Shown piece by piece: positions 47,119 through 57,537 of a stretch of DNA of 64,000 bases. This DNA is from Megalopta genalis. Taxonomy: Eukaryota > Arthropoda > Insecta > Hymenoptera > Halictidae. Under the pieces are notes generated by a model, which was given only the letters and a program-made list of their open reading frames with translations, searched no databases and was not told where the DNA came from. The stretch lies in assembly GCF_051020955.1 (NCBI RefSeq), contig NC_135014.1:29992742-30056741 (forward strand), in the 5' to 3' direction. Every line of letters starts with the position of its first letter. The stretch's first letter is position 1. Made by a program: the position numbers and the translations under genes.

Positions 47119-47665
47119 CAGGGGTGGACAAACTTTTCATCGCCGCGAGCGACCTGTTTTTTTACTTTTTTTTGAAATTATAGCCGGCGGTACACCGACA
47201 TCGCGTGTGCTGAGTGATCGCGGGAAAAGTTGTAATCTAAAGCCAAAAATAAGATTACGTTTAACGCTGGATTTACGGGACCCGGCGAAATGGCGGGTCA
47301 CTGATTTTTTAATTTACGTTTATTCGTGTCGTAAAGATACATTTATGAGTTATTTTTTTGTCGAGTTATTTGTATGTTGCTTACGGCAAATGTTACAACG
47401 ATACTTGTTAAAAATCTCAATAAATGTCTTATTGTTACTTTTATAAGCTGATATATATATATAGAACAGCTGTTTCTTGTGCTCCGTAAATGCTAGTGTT
47501 AATAAACTGTAATTAAGTTAAACTTATAGTTAAAATAATAGTTAAAAACTATAATAATAGTTAAAATATAGTGATAAACTTATAGATAAATTACAATGTC
47601 AATATTACAATTTCAGGCAGGCCGGTGGCTAGGAATAGTTTAGTTCGACGCTTTGGCCACCCCTA
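47119..47665. mobile_element. hAT-type non-autonomous element
   Basis: The left end CAGGGGTGGACAAACTTTTC and right end TTTGGCCACCCCTA (complement TAGGGGTGGCCAAA) form the hAT-like terminal repeat. The 8-base flanks GAATACAA on the left and GAATGTAA on the right are a probable duplicated target site with two changes. The interior is AT-rich without a transposase. Part of it recurs inverted at 33062-33240. Confidence 0.72.
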
Positions 47666-49216
47666 GAATGTAACAACAAGTCCCGTGAAATTGTTCTCTC
47701 AGACGAACGTTTCGCAGGACGCTTGTAATTTCGGCAACAGAAGTCTCCAGGTGCGTCGATATTTACGAGAGTTGATCGCTGTTCAAACTACGCAAACGCG
47801 GCTTTGCTCGAAGATCAAGCGTTTCCGGGACGAGGTCTCTTAAAATTTCGCTCTAAAAGCATCGCCCGGTGCGGTGTACGTGCGGCAATAAAGATCATTT
47901 TGAACGGCTCTTCCACGGCCGCAGTTTCAACTGCTCGTGAGTTCCATTAGATGCTACAGTTTCAGCTAATAATTCTGAAACAGTCTGTAAGCTTCCTGGC
48001 CGGCTGTACACGGTTGCTTGGTGCAATGGGCTCGCAGCCCGAACCACCCCTCACCCCCGCCCCACCCCCTTCCGGCGAACACGCGCATTACCGTTTTATG
48101 GAGATTGCCAATTCGCGCGGCCAGCGAAACTTCCAAATTATTTAATTAGAAATTCTTGTTGCTCGGAATTTTACATGCGACTCCACCCCCGCCCCGCCCG
48201 TCGACGTAAGTACGCAAACTAAATGTGTACTTTGCGCTAAGCGGTCACGGATTTGAATACTTCAAAATCTCCGGCGCCCATCGCGACCTACCCTCGAGCC
48301 CTTCGAGTCGAAGAATTCGAAAGGTTCACGTTTCGACGCCGGCGTGCGAGTAAAGAATTGCCAATAGTACATATATCTTTCTTTTTTCCACCCCCGCGGC
48401 CGATGAAACATAGGGTGCCGCGCTCGCTGCACCCTGCGATCCCCATTTTCATCCGCATTTTCGTTAAAAATCGTTGAAACTCCATCGAACCGTCAGCTCC
48501 GGCTAGGATTTCGCGTGCGGGAATAAATTCGCGATCGCCGTGCTCAGAACTCGGCCCGATTTTTTTTTGTTTTCGCGACGAGAGTTCCTCGAGCTTTCCG
48601 CGAATTTCAATCCGGCGGGTCGGCGCTGTTTGACGATGATATAATTACTTGCCCGCGCGTATTTCGGGCAACCCGGCCCCGAGGGCATAGCCAGCACACG
48701 CGCTCGCGCACACAATCGGCGGCACGCACGCGTCCGCGCGCGGCGAAATTATTGCGATTACAATATCGAGCTCGGGGATTGGAATTTAAAAGTAAAACGC
48801 GCCGCGCCGTCGGCCGTGTATCAGAGCCTGCGGTGCCCGGTGATTCGCTAATCGAATTTCTCGGCCGGACGGTGTCCCGCGGCCCGGAAATCGAAGCAAT
48901 TCGATTCGTTGCCGACCGGGTCTGCACGTCTCCTGTGCAGTAAATAAGAAAGCTGACGGATCACCGTCGGGCCCCGGACTTATTCCTGCTCGCATAATTG
49001 CCAATTGCAACTGCACTGCGAACAATACTCGGACCATTTTTTACCCCGATCGAAACCTCGAAATTTACCACTATTTTTGCGACTCTCTAAACGCTCCCTT
49101 TTCTAGTCCTTTTAACCCTTCGCCGGCAAGATACTATCTTATTTATTAAACGGAAGCTTGATCTTTTATTGTTCCAGCCTTTAAAAATGTTTGAGAAAAT
49201 TCAGAGTCGAAGAATA
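47666..49216. other. Non-coding interval
   Basis: Mixed CG-rich and AT-rich DNA with no recognised gene or named repeat. Confidence 0.4.
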
Positions 49217-49575
49217 CCACGTGTCCCAAAAATGTCTCGTAATCTGAAAATAAGGATTCCGGAGGCCATTTGAAGCAACTTTTTCCTTAGCGAAAATGCA
49301 ATCCGCGGCTTCGTTTACGAGTTATTAACGAAAAACAGTGACCAATGACGGGCGAGAACAGCTGGCGCGTGGAGGTGGAACAAATGAGCGGAACTGGGCT
49401 CTGTGCGCTCGTTGGCTGGACCGCCTCGCGCCAGCCGAGCTCGCCTCTCGTTGGTCACGATTTTTCGTTAATAACTCGTAAACGAAGCCACGGATTGCAT
49501 TTTCGCTGAGGAAAAAGTTGCTCCAAATGACCTGAGGAATCTTTCGTTTCCCCGAAGTGCCATAATTTTTGGATA
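49217..49575. mobile_element. Palindromic long-arm MITE, copy 3
   Basis: Arms GGCCATTTGAAGCAACTTTT and TTCGTTTACGAGTTATTAAC are mirrored by AAAAAGTTGCTCCAAATGAC. The GC-rich core has CTCGCGCCAGCCGAGCTCGC. Outer flanks GTCCCAAAAATG and GTGCCATAATTTTTGGATAC extend the symmetry. Confidence 0.78.
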
Positions 49576-51141
49576 CCTTGTAAAATGAGCGCTATAGCAT
49601 CCAGGTCGATATGAATCAAATTATACTACGTAATAATTCGCATCGCAAAGAGGGCCATAACGGCGAGAGTTAACCTCTTCGATACGAGGCGCCGATTTTC
49701 GATATAAAGTATCATCTAAAATCCGGCCAGTGCTTCGTTGACCAAGGTTTCTCGAGGCCGCGAAGGAGAGAGAAGAAAAGAAAAATGTCAATTCAATTCG
49801 AACATTAGAGCATCCCTTTGTTTTCCGCATCATACTTTGTGCCGTACAGTCGGATTTTCTTTTCTCGCGACCCCGCGTTCCGATTCCACGGTTCCGCGCG
49901 AGTTCCCTTCCCTCTCAGTTCTCATTTCTCTTCATTCCCGACGCCATCCAGCAGTTTTAAATCCGGACCAAGGGACACGACTGTATCGAGGGATTCCCTT
50001 TGAACCGCCTTTAATAAAATTGAAGTCCCCGGAAACGATCTCTCCTCATTAATCTATTTAGCGGAGCCGAGGCTGCTCGCTCGTCAAAGCGTTTATTTCC
50101 AAGTCTTTCGCTGCGTACAAAGAGGGGAAAAAAAGGGAACGAGGCGACCCGGGGGTCGGTCGCGGAGGCCGAGAAGGGGCGGAGGAAGAAAATACAGGAA
50201 GGAGGGAAAAAAATGAAAATCCGCTTGCTTCGAAGTGCTTTCAACGAAATTAGAATTTCAAAAAGGTCACCGGTTAAACCACCCCCGCCCGCTCCCTTCC
50301 GCCCCCTCCCCCCTCCCGGCTCGCCGCGCGCGCGACCCGCCTCGATTATTAATTTCTTTTTCCTCTGTTTTTCGGTCGCGACACTCCACCCCTCCCACAC
50401 CCTTTACGCTCGGCCTAGTCTCCTCTTCTTTCTGTCTTTTGTCTTTCGTCAACGTCGATGAAGCGATTCGCGTCCGTCCCGGGGGCTCATCTTTATTCAT
50501 CGCGGCAACGACCCCTCCCACCCCGTCCCCCGATACACGTTGTACATTACTCGGCCGAACTATTAATTCTCGTTTGACACTTCCGGGACCGATGGCTCGG
50601 ACACGTTCGAGTGTACTTTTTACGGGGATTTCCATGATCGATTGCCGGCCCGCCCGCGCGCCAAACATATGTACCCTCTCACATGGTGTTTTGCTTCGCC
50701 CCGGTCAGGTAAGAGTCTTCTCGACCTAATCGTGCTCTCTCGAGCTGCCGAGACACCCTTGGCATTTCGGCGAGGAAATCCGAACGAAGTCGCGGCGTGT
50801 ATCAGGGAATATCGTTGCTCTGCGCTCTGAATAGTATCGAACACTGTTATGTACACGAATGTAACTAAAGATCTAAATGAAAGATCGATAATTTCATTTA
50901 AAATCTTCGCATCGATTTCCAATCCCAGAACGACAAGAAAATTTGTCAATTATCTGCAAACGTGCAAATAAATACTGAAACATTGAGGCTCTTACGAAGA
51001 AACAAGCAAAAATCTTCGACACACAAATATGTATTAAGATTTTGGTTACTTTCTACGCTTCGAAAATACTAAATAATATTTTAATCATCCGCAATCCCAC
51101 GATGTTACCTATGCCGAAAAATAGGAGGGTTATGTCATCAA
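49576..51141. other. Non-coding interval
   Basis: GC-rich mosaic with C-rich runs near 50280-50330. Only compositional open frames; no gene recognised. Confidence 0.45.
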
Positions 51142-51378
51142 CCCTTTGCACTCGAAGCCATCCTAACTGTAAATCTAAATTAATTTCTCTGACTTACGGT
51201 ATTCCCATTTTATATGACGAAGTGCATTTTATGCGCATGAAATTGACTCTTGTGACTCATACAACAGTTAGACTTTTAACAACGTTTTATATCTAAACTT
51301 TGATCATGTAAAAATCATCTTAGAACGTGATGTAACAATTTTAGTGGTGTCTCAGGGTCACCATTCAAGTGCAAAGGG
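51142..51378. mobile_element. piggyBac-type MITE with 15-base terminal repeats
   Basis: The left end CCCTTTGCACTCGAA and right end TTCAAGTGCAAAGGG are inverted with one mismatch. The right flank is TTAA (51379-51382) and the left flank is TCAA (51138-51141), a one-base decay of TTAA. It is 237 bases long, AT-rich and non-coding. Confidence 0.78.
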
Positions 51379-52281
51379 TTAATTCCAGGCATGAGTCTTG
51401 AATCGATTCAAAGATCGAGTTTCAAGGAAAGTAATTATAGATCGATTCACAATTTTTTATAAATAATTTCGTTAATATTATTGCGTCGACTAGACAGTTT
51501 CAAGTATAATATATCTTCAATATAAAGTCTCATATATAGAGAGAAAGAGAGCAGTTACATGAATATGAGTATAAGCTTTAAAGAGAAATGGAAGAGAATA
51601 TCTTTCTTCCCCGTTTTTGCTGCCCGCTTCAGACTGGAATGTCGGGGGCGAATGAAAAACTTGGCCGCATTATCCGATCCTTCTTACCGGTTCCCTACGT
51701 GACACGATTCCTCCCTTAAGTTCCCTTGCGTTCGATCTTTTTGCGGAACGATCTCTTTGCACCGCGAATCGATTCTTCGCGAAAAATCAGCGCCCTTGCG
51801 ACGAACCGGAGAGATGAACCGCCCTGGAACCGGGCGGACGTCCGGTCAAGGGTGCCACCCGCGGTGCCCCGAAGGGGTGACTCGGTGCGGCCGATGCACC
51901 GCAACGCGTTTCAAGATGGCGGCCGCGCCAATCGGCGAACCGCGCAAGCGGTTCATCCGTGGGATAAGCCTGGCAGTGGGAAAACAGCGAGCCCCGTCGC
52001 CTCTTAATTCCGCGAGCTGTCCGGAGCTCGTCAAACGCGGCGGGATGCGAGGCACGATCCTTCGGCCAAGAACTCGATAAGACACCGTACGCCACTCCGC
52101 CGATTCTAATACCAGTTTGACACTTGGAGATCGATGAGAATGGGAAAGTATCGTACATCGGCCCCCTTTGGAAAATTATTCAGCCGATGCGCGTTACGTG
52201 TGGCCCGGCTATAAATCACTGCGTCGGAAGAGGCTTATGGTAGAGAGCGGGAGAAGCTAGTTCGAGAAAAAGAGCGAGAGC

Positions 52282-52334
<53 letters not shown>

Positions 52335-53378
52335 AGGTAGATGAAGACAAACAGGAACAGAGGAGGGGCTGATATAATAACGATTCGTAGAAAAACGCGG
52401 GGAGTTCCGATTACAGTTTCATATTGAATTTTGCATCGCGGTACGTGGGCAGCCTCTTTCATCGTAATTAGATGTTCGATGCCGGCAGGCTGTTGAATAA
52501 CGACACCAGCCTCGATTCTCCTTTTTATTTTCACGCCTCCGTCGCTCCAACCCGACAGACCCCGGCGCGCCCCCAACCCTTCTCCCTTGCCCGGCTCGTA
52601 CCGGTTTTTATTTCTTTCCTCGCGCGATATGCCGAGACACAAAGTCCGCTCACGTTCCGCGAGCGCCCAAAGAACAGGTAACTCTCGAAGGAACTCCGGC
52701 AAAGTATCCTGTATTAAATTACAGACGGCCCGGGCGTAAATCTTCGCTGTGCGCGAAACTCTCTCCGTCTCTCCCTCTCACTCTCTCTCTCTTCCGCTTT
52801 CTGTTTTCCTTTTTTCCATCCCCACCCTTTTCCGTAACTTTTCGAGCCCGTTTTATATAATGGATGCTGTGTATGTGTGTGCGCGCGCGCGCGCGCGGGT
52901 GCCTTGTTTCGATGCCCAGACATACTTAAGGGACCGGCGAAACTTTCTGGCTCGTTTATTAATTTCTATGTTTCCTTCGATTCGCCTCTCGATCGGCGCG
53001 GCGAGCGAATATCGATCGAGAGGATCGATATTCGCGAATATCGGGATCCGCGGGGGCTCTCCTTTCGTCGCGAGCGTATAAAGAACGCGAGCCGTCGAAC
53101 TCGAAGATGCGTTCTCTGATCAAAGCCGACGACAGCTTTGTACCCCTCGTTTTCTGTTCGGAACGGACACAAAGGATGATTGCGGAGGGTGTTCCGTTCC
53201 GTTCCACTGGTCTAAAACGTTCCGTGTTTTGCCCGCAGGGCCTGTTAACGTGCAGCCGTGACTCGGGAAACGAACCGATCGCCTAAAAAATTACGATACA
53301 AGCTCCGCGAGGACGGGGCTAAGCTCGCCCCGTGCACCGTCGATCGCCATCAAGAGACACCAGGATCGAGGGAGAATA
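51379..53378. other. Non-coding interval with a GA tract and a YY1/Pho-like site
   Basis: CAAGATGGCGGCCGCGCC lies at 51912-51929. A GA tract lies at 52264-52331 and an alternating GC run at 52881-52898. No supported gene. Confidence 0.45.
52264..52331. repeat. GA microsatellite
   Basis: GCGAGAGCGAAAG followed by a pure GA run of about 50 bases. Confidence 0.88.
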
Positions 53379-54043
53379 GGTGACGATTTCTCCGGGAAAT
53401 GTACGGAGGTTGGAATCGAAAGCGGCAGATCCGAGAATACTAAGTTGAGATTCTTCGGATCTAGCGGCTCGTTTTTATGGAAACTCGGGGCGGTTGGCTT
53501 AAAAAGACAGTGGCCAGCATGACGGTGTATTATTAATATGAATACATAGTAATGCTAGAATAAAAACGGCGACTTAAGTTTTTTATTTCCAAATTTTTTT
53601 CCACGATTTTAAGGCAATTCGGAGGTCAATTGACACGATTCGAAGGCAATTCGAAGGCCAGATGCCGCGATTCGAAGACAATTCGGAGGTCAATTGACAC
53701 GATTCGATGGCAATTCGGAGGCCACTTAACGCGATTTGAAGGCAATTCGGAGGCCATATGATACGATTTTAAGGCAACTCGAAGGCCACGTGGCACGATT
53801 CGAAGGCAATTCGAAGGCCAGATGCCGCGATTCGAAGGCAATTCGGAGGCCAGATGCCACGATTCGAAGGCAATTCGGAAGCCACTTGACGCGATTCGAA
53901 GGCAATTCGGAGGCCATGTGACACGATTTTGAGGCAATTCGGAGGCCACGGTGACGCAATTTTAAGGCATTTCGAAGGCTTCATGACACGATTCGAAGAC
54001 AATTCAGAGGTCACATGCCATGATTCGACGGTCACATACCTAG
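53379..54043. mobile_element. VNTR-bearing element, copy 1 (gggagaaattactgta family)
   Basis: The left end GTGACGATTTCTCCGGGAAA, then GCAGATCCGAGAATACTAAG and AGCGGCTCGTTTTTATGGAA, matches the left end at 56758. It is followed by about twelve 30-base units (about 53620-54000) and the tail CACGATTCGACGGTCACATA, CCTAG. It then joins the left end of another element at 54044. Confidence 0.7.
53620..54000. repeat. 30-bp satellite, ACGATTCGAAGGCAATTCGG units, array 1
   Basis: About twelve units of CGATTCGAAGGCAATTCGGA followed by GGCCA plus five variable bases (C/G A/T TG C/A). Related arrays lie at 56915-57305 and, as a remnant, 59212-59305. Reverse translation gives repeated SNRVKWPPNCLRIA-like strings that are not a protein family. 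Confidence 0.9.
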
Positions 54044-54452
54044 TACAGTAATTTCTCCCTAATTCGCGCTCAGATCGCGCACGAAAATGGACAATTTGGG
54101 TAGAGAAGATACGATTACTCAAATCTTGCGGCTCGTTTTTATACTTATGTATATAACTATACATAATATTTTCTTTCTTTAAATTCTTACAATATTAAAG
54201 AAATTATAATATTTCTTAATATATTTTTCACACTCGACAAATAAAAAAATAATATAAATTATTTTAATAAAATAATAAATATTGCAAACGGACCATTTTG
54301 TATCGTCTTCCGAGAATTTCCGTCGCGTCGCACGCTTGATCGACACCGTCGTCCCTTAGCATCGGCGTAGTAATAAATCACAAAGGCGTAGGACCAGCAC
54401 AGGGAAATTCAGAGCGACCCGAAATTTGGCACTTCCGGGAGAAATTACTGTA
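54044..54452. mobile_element. MITE, gggagaaattactgta family
   Basis: It starts TACAGTAATTTCTCCCTAAT with the GATCGCGCACGAAAATGGAC block. It has an AT core and ends GGCACTTCCGGGAGAAATTA, CTGTA. The distal part GCGTAGGACCAGCACAGGGA is shared with 44630, 57537 and the inverted fragment at 34542. It abuts the VNTR element at 53379-54043. Confidence 0.78.
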
Positions 54453-54665
54453 TTAAGTTAACGATCCCTTTGAATCTTCGTAAATGACGCGGCTTACGGC
54501 AGTTTGTTGAGATCACTGGAGGTGGGGGAGGGGGTTGCAGGACGGATTAGACGCGTCGGTTATGACGTGTCAGGAAAATGAAGATGGCTCCCTTGCCGGC
54601 TAAAGCTCGTTAGCATAACAACCATCCGGCGAGAGTGAGCACAGAGGTGTGCAAATTATTTGACC

Positions 54666-54666
<1 letters not shown>

Positions 54667-54704
<38 letters not shown>
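54667..54704. repeat. GA microsatellite
   Basis: Pure GA run followed by AAAAAAGAAAAAC. Confidence 0.88.
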
Positions 54705-54708
<4 letters not shown>

Positions 54709-56624
54709 AGAAAAACGAAACAGTCGCCGTGATCGCGTACATTTGCGCGGAGTTTTCGTCGCGAAATGTTCTCACGCGCAGCTTCGACGATAGTCCCGAC
54801 CGCGGCGCGTTAAAAGTTGGTCGCGTTTCGAATAAACGGACACGCGCACAATTAATATCCGGTGAAAATATACTTGCACGTATCAGCGAACAAAGGGGAT
54901 CGCTTTCGTCTTACATTCTCGAGTTGGGACAGTCGCGGTCGCACGCGCGCGCGCGCGCACACCTGTGGAAGGCCTCGGGAAGAACAAACGAAAAGCGGAT
55001 TGACCCTGTTAGCGGCGGGGAAAGGAGCTGGCGCGTGGACGATAACCAGAATTTCACCGTCGGCTCTTAATAAAACTTTCCGGAACGCACGAAACGTAAT
55101 AAACGGGCGACGTGTACAGCTTGAGACGGCTTCGGTCGACCCACTTTTTCCAAGATGTATGAATATTAGTTTAACGAACTCCCGCCGTTACGGGGACACC
55201 TGCCGACCCTCCGCCACCTCCCCCTGACGTCGCAAATTTTTTCCAACCCCCTCCCCCACGGTCCGGGTTAAACGGGCCGTGCTCTCGTGCTCGTGGCCGC
55301 CGGTAATCGACCATCTTATTTTCCTGGTTCCGGCCGGGCCCCTATGGTTAACTCTCCGCCTCGGTGCTTCTCGTCTCCTCCACTTAAGTGTCACAGATTC
55401 GGGGGGATTAGTCTCGGGCCGGTCGAAAATTTTCCGAATTTTCGCCGACAGGCTCGAGACGCGAGCGGCTCCGGTTAAGCGTCGGAAATTGGAGATCGGA
55501 TGACAACTGGCGACGGGGAAGCTCGTAGGAGGATGATTACCGGTGAACTTTCGGAAATTCAATTAGCGGACGGTAACAGCCGTTGCTTACGAACTGGACA
55601 GTTCGTTTCCCTGGCGAATATTTCCCAGCGATTTTAGTGCATTCGGATTCGAAGAGCCGGGGAGCGGAGACGCGCGGGGGAAGTCGATTAGCGCTGTCTA
55701 AAGTAAGCGCTGGTATTACTGCGGTTTCTCGACGAAGGCGAAGTTAGACGGAGAAAATGAAGAAACCTTTTACGCCAATAAATTGACAAATTGTACTCGT
55801 TAGTCTCTTTAACGTGAGTATTTACTTTTCTCAAAATACTGGATCTCTGAAAGCACGAATTTCATTGGAAAACGTAATGTAATAAGTCAGTGAATGAATT
55901 AAAACTGCGATTGTTATCACCGGTGTGTCATAAATCATCGATATTGAACACAGAAAAAATGGCGAGACTCGCTATAAAAATATTAGATTTTATTGCTCTT
56001 ATAAAATACCGCAGAATTTGGCGCGTCCGCAGTATTCGGCGCGTCCGCAGTAATAGCCGCGCATACCCGACGCGAGCCTCGATTATTTAAATATCGTTAA
56101 CTGCGACACCGATCGATAACGGTTAAGACGCGTCAAGGCCGGCAATTCCGGCGCCCCAACGGGCAACAATTCGATCGTGGTTCCCCGGCTGAATCCACCG
56201 TCGGGGTCAGAGTAATAATTCGTGCGGAGAACATCGGAAACGGTCGGTACGTCTGAATCGCATATCCGGCCGAAATGGCCGGATACGAATCGGGTGTCAG
56301 CTCTGGGAATCCGGCCGGTCGATCGGTCGATTATACAAGCCGTAATAGACCGTCACGTATCTACGAGAATCCGTTGTGTACCGGCCAGGTTCGACGCGGC
56401 TCGGAGAGCCTGTCGGCCAGGAGCTTCTACACCGTGTGCCACGGTTCAGGATTTGCAGCCGGACACGTGTACAAGAGTATTCCCCGGCTGGGTGCACGCA
56501 TCGCGGCATTAACACCGTGCGCGGCCCGACACCACCCGTCGAGCCACTTGTGCCGAAAAGGCCCAACACGCAGCCTTCGAATCAAAGGGAGAATATCCCG
56601 CGGCGCATCGATTTCCATATCTTG

Positions 56625-56627
<3 letters not shown>

Positions 56628-56685
<58 letters not shown>
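56628..56685. repeat. CT microsatellite
   Basis: Nearly pure CT run of 58 bases. Confidence 0.9.
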
Positions 56686-56689
<4 letters not shown>

Positions 56690-56757
56690 GTCAAGGATTG
56701 TATGGTTATGTAGAGTCGATCATCCTGTTTCCTGATCCAGGATTTTTTTTTAGGAAT

Positions 56758-57396
56758 TACAGTCATTTCTCCCGGAAATGTTCGAAGGTCGGGATCGAAA
56801 CCGGCAGATCCGAGAATACTAAGTTAAGATTCTTCGGGCCACGCGGCTCGTTTTTATAGAAACTCGGGGCAGGGTAAAAAAGATCACTTAACTTTTTTAT
56901 TTTTTATTTTTTGCCACGATTCGAAGACAATTCGGAGGCCACTGGACGCGATTCGAAGGCAATTAGGAGGTCACTGGACGCGATTCGAAGGCAATTCGGA
57001 GGCCAGATGCCACGATTCGAAGGCAATTCGGAGGCCAGGTGCCACGATTCGAAGGCAATTCGGAGAACACTTGATGCGATTCGAAGGCAATTCGGAGGCC
57101 ACATATCACGATTCGAAGGCAATTCGGAGGCCACTTGACGCGATTCGAAGGCAATTCGGAGGCCACTGGACGCGATTCGAAGACAATTCGTAGGTTACTT
57201 AACGCGATTCGAAGGCAATTAGGAGGCCACTTGACGCGATTCGAAGGCAATTCGAAGGTCAGATGCCACGATTTGAAGGTAATTCGGAGGCCACATGGCA
57301 CGATTCGACGGTCACTAGCGCCTCTCCTCTTCCCATATCGTCCATTTCTGTGCGCGATTTGAATGGGAGAAATTAGATTAGGGAGAAATTACTGTA
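56758..57396. mobile_element. VNTR-bearing element, copy 2, with both ends
   Basis: It starts TACAGTCATTTCTCCCGGAA and ends TTAGGGAGAAATTACTGTA, forming the terminal inverted repeat. The left shoulder (CGGCAGATCCGAGAATACTA) matches 53379. The 30-base array fills about 56915-57305. The right shoulder CTCTTCCCATATCGTCCATT resembles the arm of the ACAGTAATGTCTCC family. This is the best model of the full element. Confidence 0.8.
56915..57305. repeat. 30-bp satellite array 2
   Basis: About thirteen units of CGATTCGAAGGCAATTCGGA followed by GGCCA plus five variable bases, inside the element at 56758-57396. Confidence 0.9.
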
Positions 57397-57472
57397 TCCA
57401 CTGCGTAACTTGTAGCTCCGCGGTTTCTCTTACCTGACTCGCATCCAAACAGACCATTTTTATAACACATAC

Positions 57473-57537
57473 GTAGGACCAGCACAGGTAAATTCAAAGA
57501 AACCCGTAATTTGGCATTTCCGGGAGAAATAACTGTA
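57473..57537. mobile_element. MITE right-end fragment, gggagaaattactgta family
   Basis: GTAGGACCAGCACAGGTAAA, then ATTTGGCATTTCCGGGAGAA, ATAACTGTA. The left part is absent. Confidence 0.7.

Larger units (their letters stand above)
54453..56757. other. Non-coding interval with GA and CT tracts
   Basis: A GA tract (54667-54704) and a CT tract (56628-56685) lie here, with GAAGATGGCTCCC near 54580. No supported gene. Confidence 0.45.

Noticed and set aside
53626..54164. Repeated protein motif SNRVKWPPNCLRIA on the minus strand (also 56904-57301).
   Set aside because: It is a translation of the 30-bp satellite, whose period is a multiple of three. The arrays lie inside non-coding MITEs.
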